Part shown: positions 20,201 through 28,446 of the stretch, one piece after another
How the letters are laid out: every line of letters starts with the position of its first letter
Position numbering within the stretch: the stretch's first letter is position 1
NCBI GenBank assembly: GCA_938743325.2
Contig: OW568874.1
Location: 62,001-126,000, forward strand
DNA length: 64,000 bases
From: Pycnococcus provasolii
Taxonomy: Eukaryota > Chlorophyta > Pseudoscourfieldiophyceae > Pseudoscourfieldiales > Pycnococcaceae
Direction: 5' to 3'
Notes under the pieces: model-generated
The model's database searches: none
The model's input: the letters and a program-made list of their open reading frames with translations, nothing else
Told to the model about the DNA's origin: nothing
Program-made: the position numbers and the translations under genes

Positions 20201-20360
20201 GCGGCACTACATGATTCAAAGCAGAAGCAGGCTCCACCACCAACATGTCGCTAGTGCCGTAAGTAGTAGTAGTGTTAGGTTCGCCGACGCCATTCGGTTT
20301 TGTTTCCTCCTCATTCACCACACGACTACTATGATCGATCATGCCGGCAGCGCCGGACAT
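17238..20360 (-). CDS. Large low-complexity helical protein, possibly a Sec6/Munc13-like tether
   Basis: 1040 residues without introns. The N-terminus is polar with poly-Gln runs. A helical block (about 110-300: RPYLRGAFYRAMSVDSWQAL, LETLACEFANQLSGAIVDAIEAL) is followed by long disordered Ser/Thr/Gly/Pro-rich sections. The conserved-looking C-terminus (about 900-1040) contains VRVILGDIDKLRSFHATLGL ... LDLMALDSWELLEHM, whose spacing recalls the C-terminal bundle of MUN/Sec6-type exocytic tethers. I do not recognise the family with confidence; a profile search with the last 150 residues would decide. A (CCCTAA)3 motif lies 60 bp upstream. Confidence 0.75.
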   Translation of the reverse strand: MSGAAGMIDHSSRVVNEEETKPNGVGEPNTTTTYGTSDMLVVEPASALNHVVPPSQSTTTSLLKNDAVEKKKKQVQQQQQGSLGGGSKYSSKKQHHQHTQSSSSPANTAPDALRCWTLALRPYLRGAFYRAMSVDSWQALSSRADLRHAQCAHEHARLLLDAVEEFFDRAAVALEEEQDRRKQQQQRHRGGGGLSSPSGTYLNHRRVSRSKSTTTPSLRLMSASAGHPSLFGVGDVVVVGLETLACEFANQLSGAIVDAIEALARRADDFAMHKMLAPMPRYTRYKEAVFHVAAAAGAAGGCMIRGISETNSARDALQSAGLLDEDGDSDDETSTVVTRTTTASSSMRRMPSSMPPTLARRLASAAKIPNWLSRIDRGRWLAGVAAIDKQQNEEQERQQEHTSSDTTKTTMLMPAAEKPHGFTGRALAAVAPAILQASDNAQMSREKHEQSKMQTETHRNVIAHLDATAKDDASWTADTELNDKTTTMPAPATSSTSSWTSFLRFGRRKKAGGGHEEDSEETTPATAAAIVGDVCDHEGTSSIPSNASEVAALNAQVAEEFLNTARDGNHGTATDANVVIPTAAANGLRASSSTNITPRLGASRGGGGGGSSSVERAQSIEQTGGSMSSPQPRSRQIPMGRAATCTEELTVRMHSVAHLESLAQTIATRLCAQLMHYQARLCEEETIDHDSVYVERTYGMDRGAVEKPTPPPPPPPPRSNDEFPFASPRVQFTTTAAGAHHSRADISPRGGGAGVGASSSGAGDVSGVLMKAFDQVNHAAREAETGLARACGFAAMLVKGEKNHLGAVPVPVPASEEASTISPPYHYRGGGGYVVGSDSGGNGDKNKAAASCSGASSAAEALSVIYLGDIDRLLPPDSTSMSSSELPDITLGSILASGNAVHLAAEHLRASLPSRLAPVALQACTRVICTLMRYALVDGGPGRAFTTRHVRVILGDIDKLRSFHATLGLAPMDLEWSLQAAGIWKVLDLMALDSWELLEHMCDVLEHGRLLDATLMRVVCHRRDRQVSKVLKRRFNLPKV

Positions 20361-20418
20361 TATTGAATGGCGGAATGAATGGCGGCAATAAAGGCCTTTA
20401 GCAGGTGCGCCAGTAACG

Positions 20419-20439
20419 CCCTAACCCTAACCCTAACCA
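20419..20439. promoter_or_regulatory. Telo-box-like (CCCTAA)n motif upstream of the 17238-20360 gene
   Basis: Three tandem CCCTAA copies lie about 60 bp upstream of the minus-strand start at 20360. Similar short arrays lie at the same kind of position before several genes in this window. In plants, telo-boxes in promoters are known regulatory sites; the role here is inferred. Confidence 0.5.
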
Positions 20440-20997
20440 TGAAGAGGTAGGGTCCGTTAAGTCGGAGGAAAAAATCAAAATGTCTCCAGGGCCCAGGAGG
20501 AGCAGGGTCTGGAACTCTGGGTAGAACCCACTAGCCCTACAGGGGGACGCCGGGGATCCCGGTCGGGAAACTGGAAAAGGTCGTGCCCAAAATCATCAAT
20601 GGCGTCCGCCTCTTCGTTCGGGGAATGAATGCCGTCTACTCGCTCCAAGGCGGGAGGTGGACAGGTGGTGGGTGTGATTGTGGTGCGGCGGTTGCCGTGC
20701 TTCGTGCCGGCGTGGTGGATGAGGTGGTACAAAAGGTACGTAGCGCGTGGAGCGCATTGGACGACGAACGCGTGGACAGGTCCACATGATGGTCCCGTGT
20801 GTCAGCTAAAGGAAGCGATGGTACCTTGTGAGATACATCATATTCCGAAGACAACTCCACCTCCATGTCCTCCACAAGCAAATCGAGCAAACGGCGCGCT
20901 ATTTCTTTTGTGTGCGCTTCCCGAATATCCTCAATGTCAATGGCGTGACGCGATCCCTCTGGCAGACGAAAAGACGCAGCACATGTCGCCTACAGCG
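20440..20997. other. Intergenic region, probably decayed mobile DNA
   Basis: About 560 bp between the promoter motif and a DIRS-type RNase H remnant. Several frames are open but none resembles a known protein. The position directly upstream of the remnant suggests further decayed parts of the same element, but I cannot show this. Confidence 0.35.
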
Positions 20998-21391
20998 CTT
21001 ATCTTGGGAGTTTATGTCGACGTGACGCAGTTCCATTGCGACCAACCGCAGGTGCTGTATGCTCAACGGCGAGCTGGAAGCACGCGGCTACTGGACGTCG
21101 GAGGAAGCGGAGGATCACATCACGCTCAACGAGTTGCGTGCAGTGACGCGAGCGGTGACAACATTCAGATCGCAACTCGAAGGAAAAACAGTACAGCACT
21201 TCGAGGACAACATGGGCGTGGTCCACATCATAAATGGACTCACCACCCGTTCTCCAGCGATCATGGCGGAGCTACGTCTGCTGTGGAAGGTGCTCGACCT
21301 GAACGGCATCAATCTGCTGACCGAGTACATCAACACGAAGGAGAACGTGCAGGCGGACGCTCTGGGGGTATCTTCAGATGAAGGGGTTTGA
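20998..21391 (+). mobile_element. DIRS-type RNase H remnant
   Basis: The + frame at 21059-21391 reads ARGYWTSEEAEDHITLNELRAV ... HFEDNMGVVHII ... YINTKENVQADAL. This is the layout of RNase H from DIRS/Ngaro retrotransposons (G-W, HIN-LEL, DN, N-xx-AD). Reverse-transcriptase and recombinase parts are absent here; it is a broken fossil. It stops about 75 bp before the next gene, so the WDR5 promoter has formed next to it. Confidence 0.7.
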
Positions 21392-21465
21392 TTTTATCGT
21401 AGGGGTTTTAGGATTTTCCCGCCTCGTCCCTTCCCCTTCATTCGCATTCATTCGCATTCTCCGCC

Positions 21466-22665
21466 ATGGCGCCCAATACAGGTGGTGTGCACCCCTCTCT
21501 CTCTCTTTCCCGTCTCCACGACGTCGACCTAACTACTCCTAGTAGTAGTAGCAGTGTACACGTCAGCGCCCTCGCCTTCCATCCATCGTCGAAGTACTTA
21601 GCCGTGGGCCTCACCTCGGGTGTTGTTCTGGTGTACTCGTCGTCGTCATCACCGTCGTCACCGTCGTCATCCTTCTCGTCGTTAACGTCTTCATTCTCGG
21701 GACATCTCGGTGGCATAAACGACCTTGCTTGGGCATCGGCGTCATCTTCTTGTGTCGCATCCGCGTCCGATGATACGACGATTCGTGTCTGGTGCGTGGA
21801 AACTTCCAAGTGCATACAAATTCTCAGAGGACACACGCACTTCGTTTTCACCGTCGCGTACAACCTTCCCAGAGGACACGTGCTAGCCAGCGGGAGCTTC
21901 GACGAAACCGTGCGACTCTGGGACGCGAGGACGGGTGACGAAGTGCGCGTACTACCCGCGCACAGCGACCCAGTCACCGCTGTCAGCTTCTCAGACGACG
22001 GCGCGCTACTCGCTACATCAAGCAGAGACGGGTGTGTGCGCCTGTGGAACGCGGAAAGCGGAAGGTGTCTTTACACACTGCTCCACGAAGATAATAACAC
22101 GTTGACAACAGCAGCAGCAGGAGCAGGAGCAGCACCAGCACCAGCACCAGCACCACCACCTGCAGGAAACGACAAGTCTCAGCAAACGACACAGCCGGTT
22201 GTGGGATACGTAGAGGTACTCCCTGGTGGACGATACATACTCACCTCAACGCTGGACGGCGCTTGTCGCATCTGGGACATGCTCGCTGACGCGGGTGCCA
22301 TGAAGAACATCGCACACGACGATACCAATGGCGACGATGCGGCGCCTGATGGTCCAGCAAGACGCGTACCTAAGCTCGTCTGCGTTCGGACATTCACGGG
22401 ATGCGCAAACTCGAAAATGACGATGAAAAGGAGTGTACTTTCGTGTGACGACGGAACGCTGCTGATCGTCGGTGGTGGAGAAGACGGCGAAGTTTGTGTC
22501 TGGGATGCCCAGAGCTTGTCGTCGAAGCCTGCCGCTCGTGTCGATAGTGCACACAGCAGCGCGGCTATTGCGTGCGCGTCGTGCCCAAGCCAAATGCTCG
22601 TTGCCACTGGTGCGATTGAGAAAAAGGCAACAGTGACCATCTGGCGAGTCGACTTGAAAAGCTGA
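21466..22665 (+). CDS. WDR5: WDR5-like WD40 protein (COMPASS core subunit)
   Basis: 399 residues with seven WD40 repeats and no intron. Repeats 3-5 match WDR5 closely in pattern: GHTHFVFTVAYN ... SGSFDETVRLWDARTGD ... LPAHSDPVTAVSFSDDGALL ... SSRDGCVRLWN, then YILTSTLDGACRIWD. WDR5 is the scaffold of Set1/MLL histone H3K4 methyltransferase complexes in the nucleus. Oddities: an Ala/Pro-rich loop (AGAGAAPAPAPAP) after blade 4 and a longer Asp-rich loop in blade 5. Two AGGGGTTT motifs (21382, 21401) lie upstream of the ATG. Confidence 0.9.
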   Translation: MAPNTGGVHPSLSLSRLHDVDLTTPSSSSSVHVSALAFHPSSKYLAVGLTSGVVLVYSSSSSPSSPSSSFSSLTSSFSGHLGGINDLAWASASSSCVASASDDTTIRVWCVETSKCIQILRGHTHFVFTVAYNLPRGHVLASGSFDETVRLWDARTGDEVRVLPAHSDPVTAVSFSDDGALLATSSRDGCVRLWNAESGRCLYTLLHEDNNTLTTAAAGAGAAPAPAPAPPPAGNDKSQQTTQPVVGYVEVLPGGRYILTSTLDGACRIWDMLADAGAMKNIAHDDTNGDDAAPDGPARRVPKLVCVRTFTGCANSKMTMKRSVLSCDDGTLLIVGGGEDGEVCVWDAQSLSSKPAARVDSAHSSAAIACASCPSQMLVATGAIEKKATVTIWRVDLKS

Positions 22666-22752
22666 AAAAGTAAAAGAGTAAAAAGTAAAGTACATGTTCT
22701 TGTTTTACGTTACGTTATACATAAAATTTTTAGTGGTACAGTACATACAAAC

Positions 22753-25700
22753 CTAAAGCTTCTGTTTCCGTTGTTTGGCACTCGTCGCCGTCGCCAACCC
22801 ACCAAACATGTCCTTGGTGCGAACGCGACGATGCCGGCTGTTCGCGTATCCATGCGCCTCGTCTCGAAGGTGACGAAGCAGCAGGAGAGCCGGCCGATTC
22901 AAATCGGCATCCGAGCCACCAGCCACGAGCGATACTTCGCCGCTGTCGTCGTCGCGCATGAACACCTCCTCCATGCGCTTCGCAAGCGCAAGCACGATAA
23001 TTTCCTCCCCAAGGCCAGCTCGATCCACCTCCTCGAGCACCGCGCTAAGCTGACCTCGCCCGCCATCCACGAGAAGCACGTCGGGGAGAGCGTTGCGCGC
23101 GCCCGAACGTCGTGAAAGGCGACGCGACACACTCTCCTTAAGTGCAAGGTAGTCGTCGCCACCGGGCGCGTCGCCCAAAGAGAAGGTTCGGTGGTAAGAT
23201 GGCATGGGTTGGCCGTCGACAAATGTAACGCACGATCCCACAGTGCCAGATCCACCTGTGTGGGAAATATCCAACGCCTCGATTCGTCGGATCGAGCGAC
23301 TGCCAGCCTTGAGCACACGGCGCAAATCTTCGAGAGCTTTGTGCGCGCGCTCTTCTGATCGAGCACGATCTTCCACGACACCCTCGAGATTTCTCACCGC
23401 CATCGCAGCGGCTGCTTGCATGTCTTCGTCTTCACCCAGATCCTCGTTCGTCAATGCTATCAGGCGAAACGGGCGCTGCACATCGTCCCCCTCCCCGTCG
23501 TCGTTCTTCGACGCAAGAGACATCTCGAGCTCTTCGGCATCTGCAACTGCATAGCCAGCAGTCACGATCGCCGAAGGCACCGCGGCTCCGTTGCGCAGGT
23601 AGTGCGATTCGACAACGAGCCGCATCGCCTCAGGTAGGTCGACGTCCACGTCGTTTCCATTCGATGTCACGAAGTGCACCAATCGACCAATCACCGCACC
23701 GCGCCGAAGCTGCATGATCTGAATCGCGGCGGTACAATTTTCCGCACGTTTTGCCGCAACAATGTCCACGTCGCCAAGAGGCGTGAGCTTATCGTCCGTT
23801 GGCATATCCACCTTCGCCAGGTCATCCTCGAGCTGCAAGGCAGCCTCATTCTCGCCGCGTAGGCGCAGCTGTTCCGCCGCCTGTGCAACGTTCCCTTGCA
23901 GCACGAGCATCGCACCTCCGTCAATCCGATCGCGACGGTACGACACCAGATCCTGCGTGTCCCCGTATCGATGGGCAAATAGAGTAGTTCTCAGCTGGTA
24001 CACCTGATTGATTGTCGAAACTAAGCGCTTTGCGGCACCGTAGTCCATGTAGGGACCAAACACCGCCTGTCGACCGCTGGAACTTGGGCGATAGCTCACG
24101 AACACCTGCGGGAGGTCGTCTGATGTTGACACGGCGATGTACGGGTAGGCGCCCTTGTTGTCCTTCAGACGCACGTTGTACATTGGTTGCAGCTGCTCCA
24201 CCATGCGCCACTCAGTCAAAAGTGCCTGAGCCGGTCCTTCGGGGCAGACGTGATGGTCGAGTGAAATTGCGTGCGACATCATCGCCTTTGTCTTCCGCTC
24301 GTAGGGTGATAACGAATAGTGATCCTTGCGCACGGCAGCTCGAAGGTAGCTTGCACATCTACTTCGCAGGTTGTTTGCTTTTCCAACGTAAAGGACGGTG
24401 CCGTCCTCCGCTCGCCACGTGTACACACCCGCGTCCTGCGGCAGGCGCGTCACCGCCAACCGAAGAGCTGCGATACGACGTCGATCCTCCGGCGTCATCG
24501 CATCTGGCGAGTCGAGCGGAGCAGTTGTCTCATGCTCACCAGCAGTCTCCTCGTCGAACGAGATAGCCACGACATTGTTCTGCGCAGAATCGCTGCTCAC
24601 GTCGCCTGGCTGGTAATACGGCTCCGCATCTTCACCACGCATGCGTCGCTTCATCTCCGCCACGCGCTCCAACTCCTCCTTGCGAAGTTCAAACAGGCTG
24701 TCCGACGAGCCGACATTGCGCGTCGATCGAGGAATGACGCCGAATCGCGTGTTGTAAGCCATTTGGAGTTTGCGGCGTCGCTCCGTCTCTTTCAACACTT
24801 CGGCCATCGCGGGCGTGATTTTGTTGGCGTACAAGGCGGCGCGGCCATCGATGTGCCTTGCGGCACGACCTACCGTCTGGATCAGACTTCGATACGACCG
24901 CAGAAATCCTTGTTTGTCCGCGTCCAGGATTCCCACAAACGAAACCTCGGGCAAATCTAATCCCTCGCGCAGGAGATTGACGCCCACCACGACATCGATT
25001 TCGCCATTCTGCAGCTTGCTAAGCACGTCCGCTCGTTCCACCGCCGTTTTTTTGCAGTGGAGAAATTCGGCATTGATGTTGCGCGACTTGAGCAGCTCTG
25101 AAAGATCCTCGCTGTCTCGCTGGGTTAGCGTCGTGACTAGGCTGCGCTGTCCCATCGCGGCTCGGCTTCTTATGGTTTCAAACAGATGCGTTTCGAGGTA
25201 CTTGCCCTCCTTTGGCACGACATCGATGATCGGATCGAGCACTCCGGTTGGCCTGATGACCATATCGACGAATGGCGCCGCAGGGCCGCCGCTTCGCTTC
25301 AATCTCACCGCCGCGTCCTTGCATCGTGCCACCTCACCGTCACCGGGCGTCGCCGAAACATACAGCGTCTGCGGAACGCGCTGCCAGAATTCAGATGCTC
25401 GTAGTGGCCGATTGTCCAGCGCCGATGGTAGGCGGTACCCGTGTTCAATCAGCGTGTGCTTTCTGCTTCGATCAGCCGCAAACATGGTCCCCACCTGCGG
25501 AACGGTGACGTGACTTTCGTCGACAATCAGAAGCCAGTCTCGCGGATTTGGCGGCGTCGTAGGTTGTTGTTGCTCAGCAGCCTCAATGCCACCACGCATT
25601 TCACCAGCATGTGCCATGTAGTCGACGAGCGTCGCGGGTGCATCACCAGGCTTTCTCCCGGCGAGGTGTCGGCTGTAGTTCTCCATCCCTGGGCAAAATC

Positions 25701-26967
25701 CGTCTAGACGCAGGCGTTCGATGTCTTCGCTGACGCGCTTTTCGAGGCGATCCGCGACGTCGAACCGAAACATCTTTTCGAAATGCCTTCTCTGTGTTTC
25801 CATCTCCTGTCGAATTGCCTCGCATGCGGCTTGCAGCTGTTCCGGCTGAGTGACAAAGTGGCGTGCGGGATAGATGACAGCAGCGGCTCGCTCTTCGCCC
25901 GTGCTGTCGTCGTCTTGCGGTATTGTTGTGACTGACTTGACGAAGCCGTCGTCGCTGAGCTCGATATTTAGCGGCGTATCCTCGTGTGGTGGCCAGATGC
26001 GCAGGCGTCGCTCGTTCACCTCATACTGACCCTGTTCCAGCGGTTTTCTTTGCGTCAACCCGCTTCGATCTTCGTACTGGATGTGGTTCAGCTTTGCGAG
26101 AAGGTCCTGTGCGTTGACTTCGTCGCCCACACACAGATGAAGTCTTGCGTTCAAGTACGAGTCAGGCATGCCCAAGCCGTAGAGGCAGCTGACGGACGAA
26201 ACGACGACGACGTCACGGCGGTCAAGCAGGCTGGCAGTTGCACGATGTCTCAGTGCGTCGAGCGTCTTGTCGATGGTAGACTGTTTTTCGATGTACGTGT
26301 CCTGCGACGGCATGAACGCCTCCGGTCTGTAGTACGCGTAATACGAAACGAAATACTCGACGCGGTTGTTTGGCAGGTAGAATCGCAGTTCGCGTGCAAG
26401 CTGCGCGGCGAGCGTCTTGTTGGCGCACAGCACGAGCGCGGGTTTGTTAAGTTTTTCTAGGATGGCTGCCATGCAGAACGTCTTTCCCGTTCCCGTTGCT
26501 CCTCTTAACAATACGTCCGTTTGTCCCGCCTTGAGCGCGTCGGAGCACGCCTTGATGGCCCCGGGCTGGTCACCTTGCGGCGGGAACGGCGCGGACAGCT
26601 GAAAGTCGAATGATGACGACGACGATGAAGATGACGACGACGACGACGACGACGACGGTGCGGATTCATTCGTGTGGGTGGAATGTGTGGAGGAGGAGCT
26701 GCTAGCAAACAAGCGAGAGACTGATCTGATCCTAAAGTTATTAGACTGAATATTATGCTCCACATGTCTGAAAGGAGAAGTGCGAAGTGAATGCAGGCCG
26801 CCATATCCAACAACTGCAAAGTGGTTCGAACGAAAACGAAAACGAGACGCTGGAGCTGGAGAAGAAGAAGCACACGTTTTCACCACCATTGTCACAAGTG
26901 CATGCGCATGCATATAAACAGAATGAATGCGATGGCGCGTGTGCTCGAAAGTCAGATCGCAGACCAC
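22753..26967 (-). CDS. uvrB-uvrC: UvrB-UvrC fusion, bacterial-type excision repair
   Basis: 1404 residues in one frame. About 120 residues of Ser-rich leader (alternative Met at 26889) look like an organelle transit peptide. UvrB follows: QGDQPGAI, Walker A GATGTGKT (156-163), the beta-hairpin region YYAYYRPEAFMPSQDTYIEK, DESH in LLIVDESHVTVPQV, and motif VI QTVGRAARHIDGRAALYA. From about residue 835 comes UvrC: GIY-YIG nuclease (AGVYTW ... LYVGKANNLRSR, with the catalytic Glu in LLTEWRMVEQ), a UVR-like helix pair, and the RNase H-like nuclease with Asp in ALDISH, Asp in LLVDGGRGQL and His in DEAHGYANSRHRR. Thus both incision centres look intact. The UvrB C-terminal UVR motif and the UvrC helix-hairpin-helix end are missing. 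It probably acts in the plastid or mitochondrion; UvrA is not in this window. Confidence 0.95.
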   Translation of the reverse strand: MVCDLTFEHTRHRIHSVYMHAHALVTMVVKTCASSSPAPASRFRFRSNHFAVVGYGGLHSLRTSPFRHVEHNIQSNNFRIRSVSRLFASSSSSTHSTHTNESAPSSSSSSSSSSSSSSSFDFQLSAPFPPQGDQPGAIKACSDALKAGQTDVLLRGATGTGKTFCMAAILEKLNKPALVLCANKTLAAQLARELRFYLPNNRVEYFVSYYAYYRPEAFMPSQDTYIEKQSTIDKTLDALRHRATASLLDRRDVVVVSSVSCLYGLGMPDSYLNARLHLCVGDEVNAQDLLAKLNHIQYEDRSGLTQRKPLEQGQYEVNERRLRIWPPHEDTPLNIELSDDGFVKSVTTIPQDDDSTGEERAAAVIYPARHFVTQPEQLQAACEAIRQEMETQRRHFEKMFRFDVADRLEKRVSEDIERLRLDGFCPGMENYSRHLAGRKPGDAPATLVDYMAHAGEMRGGIEAAEQQQPTTPPNPRDWLLIVDESHVTVPQVGTMFAADRSRKHTLIEHGYRLPSALDNRPLRASEFWQRVPQTLYVSATPGDGEVARCKDAAVRLKRSGGPAAPFVDMVIRPTGVLDPIIDVVPKEGKYLETHLFETIRSRAAMGQRSLVTTLTQRDSEDLSELLKSRNINAEFLHCKKTAVERADVLSKLQNGEIDVVVGVNLLREGLDLPEVSFVGILDADKQGFLRSYRSLIQTVGRAARHIDGRAALYANKITPAMAEVLKETERRRKLQMAYNTRFGVIPRSTRNVGSSDSLFELRKEELERVAEMKRRMRGEDAEPYYQPGDVSSDSAQNNVVAISFDEETAGEHETTAPLDSPDAMTPEDRRRIAALRLAVTRLPQDAGVYTWRAEDGTVLYVGKANNLRSRCASYLRAAVRKDHYSLSPYERKTKAMMSHAISLDHHVCPEGPAQALLTEWRMVEQLQPMYNVRLKDNKGAYPYIAVSTSDDLPQVFVSYRPSSSGRQAVFGPYMDYGAAKRLVSTINQVYQLRTTLFAHRYGDTQDLVSYRRDRIDGGAMLVLQGNVAQAAEQLRLRGENEAALQLEDDLAKVDMPTDDKLTPLGDVDIVAAKRAENCTAAIQIMQLRRGAVIGRLVHFVTSNGNDVDVDLPEAMRLVVESHYLRNGAAVPSAIVTAGYAVADAEELEMSLASKNDDGEGDDVQRPFRLIALTNEDLGEDEDMQAAAAMAVRNLEGVVEDRARSEERAHKALEDLRRVLKAGSRSIRRIEALDISHTGGSGTVGSCVTFVDGQPMPSYHRTFSLGDAPGGDDYLALKESVSRRLSRRSGARNALPDVLLVDGGRGQLSAVLEEVDRAGLGEEIIVLALAKRMEEVFMRDDDSGEVSLVAGGSDADLNRPALLLLRHLRDEAHGYANSRHRRVRTKDMFGGLATATSAKQRKQKL

Positions 26968-27885
26968 TTTGCTTTGACGTCGACGACGACGTGGCTTCCT
27001 TCCAGGGATCTTACGACCTCAGACGGATCCCCGGACGAAAACGGAAGATTTTTTCCGATTAGTCTCCCTCCCTGCTCCCGGGCCCCTCCTGACTCCTCCT
27101 CCCGTTCTCCGGGCCCCCGAGTGGCCGGTGCGTCTCTCTCCGTCCGGCAGACCTGCGCGGTGACTGGTGAGGACTCCTTGGGAGGATGCGCTGGCTGTCC
27201 GGGAGCGTGAACGGTACGAGCGGCAAACTAGCCGCCCTTGCTGCTGTCGTGTTCAGCAGTGGGGAGTTTGGTTTTGCATGGCGTAACGTCGTGCTGGTTC
27301 CATGAGGACCAGTGACTCCGGTGGCTGTGATCGGTGTCCAAGCGGTGCGTCCGGTGGCTGTGGTGGCGGTGGCGGCAGTGCTGGCTGTGATTGCTGTGCT
27401 GGTGGTGGCGTCACTGGCAGTGCGTCCGATAGCGGTGGCGGCAGTGCTGGCTGTGATCGCTGTGCTGGTGGTTCCCTCACCCAAGAAAATGGGAGACGAA
27501 ACGTGACACGCCGTCCCACCCAGGTCGTGGCGAGCTGCGGCGGAGGACGAGTGTCGGCCGGGAACGTGTTGTTGGATGCACGTCATGCACGAGTGTTGAT
27601 GTCCCCACGCGAGGGAGACGTCGGGAAATGTGTGCCGCCATTGCAATATTGCATTCGGCTCGAGCGGGATCCCGAGCGGGATCCCGAGGGGGATCTGGAC
27701 AGGAAAACTGTCCTATTACGGATCCCCGGCACATGGCATCCTCCCCGGACGGGGCGCGGCGACGAAATCCATCCCCCGCTCACTTCTTCATTTTCACATC
27801 GCCGCATCCAATCGCATCGCGTCATCTTCTCGCGCTTACCTTACCTTTATTTTACCTTGTTTTATTTTTGTTAGTAGATACAGCA
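26968..27885. other. Intergenic region with GC-rich minisatellite
   Basis: About 900 bp. Open frames exist on both strands (e.g. 27059-27646 minus, 27302-27874 plus), but they are low in complexity and follow the repeat at 27363-27476. TGATCGGTGT/GGTGGCTGTG-type units recur. Three GCGGGATCC-like copies (GAGCGGGATCCC, 27661-27690) form a short tandem. The last 100 bp are AT-richer (TTACCTTTATTTTACC) and probably hold the promoter and leader of the selenoprotein gene. Confidence 0.5.
27363..27476. repeat. 63-bp period minisatellite, two copies
   Basis: The block GTGGCGGCAGTGCTGGCTGT... occurs at about 27371 and again at 27434, with shorter partial copies around it. It encodes only Gly/Ala/Thr/Val low complexity in any frame. 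Confidence 0.6.
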
Positions 27886-28158
27886 ATGCCGAACCCTTCC
27901 GTGTACCAGGTGGACTTCTGCCGCAACTGAGACGGGGGCATGCAGGAGTTCAACGCCGCGAAAGCCGCGATCCTGCAAGTGCACCCAGACGCCAAGGTGA
28001 TGGACAACATCATGGACTCGTACCCCATCAAGGTCACCGTCAAAAACGTTGTCACGGGGCAAATCGTGTGGACGGGAAGGCAGCAGGAACTATTCGGCAA
28101 AAACGGACGACCCGCGCAAAAGGTTATTGTCGCAAACCTCAAGAAGGAAGCGGCGTGA
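27886..28158 (+). CDS. SelW/Rdx-family selenoprotein (in-frame TGA = Sec)
   Basis: Translation from the ATG at 27886 gives MPNPSVYQVDFCRN, then TGA (27928-27930), then DGGMQEFNAAKAAILQVHPD ... and a TGA stop at 28156-28158, i.e. 90 residues with Sec at position 15. Read as Sec, the TGA completes a CxxU redox motif (C-R-N-U) right after the first beta strand, exactly where SelW-type thioredoxin-like proteins carry it; the length also fits SelW (about 87 residues). The rest (IKVTVKNVVTGQIVWTG ... AQKVIVANLKK) matches the later strands and C-terminal helix. A SECIS element follows at 28285-28340. Gene finders would start at 27940 and lose the active site. SelH is an alternative family name. Confidence 0.88.
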
Positions 28159-28284
28159 GAACCAAACACGCACGGAGAGAAGGTGTGCTCGAAACTCTGA
28201 GCAAAACCTCCTCTTCACGCGAGAAAGTACAGCAAAAAAAATATAGAGAATGATTGTTCGTGTTTCGTTGCAGATTGTATTCCC

Positions 28285-28340
28285 GTGACGGCGAGCCCAG
28301 CAAAACCTATGCTCTACATAGGTGGGTGGCGACGCCTGAT
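28285..28340 (+). promoter_or_regulatory. SECIS element (3' UTR)
   Basis: GTGA (28285-28288) and TGAT (28337-28340) form the non-Watson-Crick quartet. GGCG pairs with CGCC (28333-28336), and GCC with GGC above it. An internal loop holds AAAA (28302-28305). It is capped by a perfect 6-bp mini-stem CCTATG/CATAGG (28306-28311 with 28317-28322), i.e. a form-2 eukaryotic SECIS. The spacing from quartet to the A-run (13 nt) is in the normal range. It lies 127 nt past the stop of the SelW-like gene and would direct Sec insertion at 27928. Confidence 0.85.
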
Positions 28341-28446
28341 TAACAACAAACAACGACGACAAAACGACCACAAACAACCTTGTTATGTAATCCTGTGATT
28401 ATCACATTCAGCACACACTCTTAAATTCAAACGTTGTATGGTAGTG

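Noticed and set aside
27059-27874. Overlapping open frames on both strands upstream of the selenoprotein
   Set aside because: Low-complexity Gly/Ala/Thr translations of a GC-rich minisatellite; no conserved motif.
27940-28158. A 72-residue protein starting at the internal ATG
   Set aside because: It would lack the first strand and redox motif; the upstream CxxU context and the SECIS favour the start at 27886.
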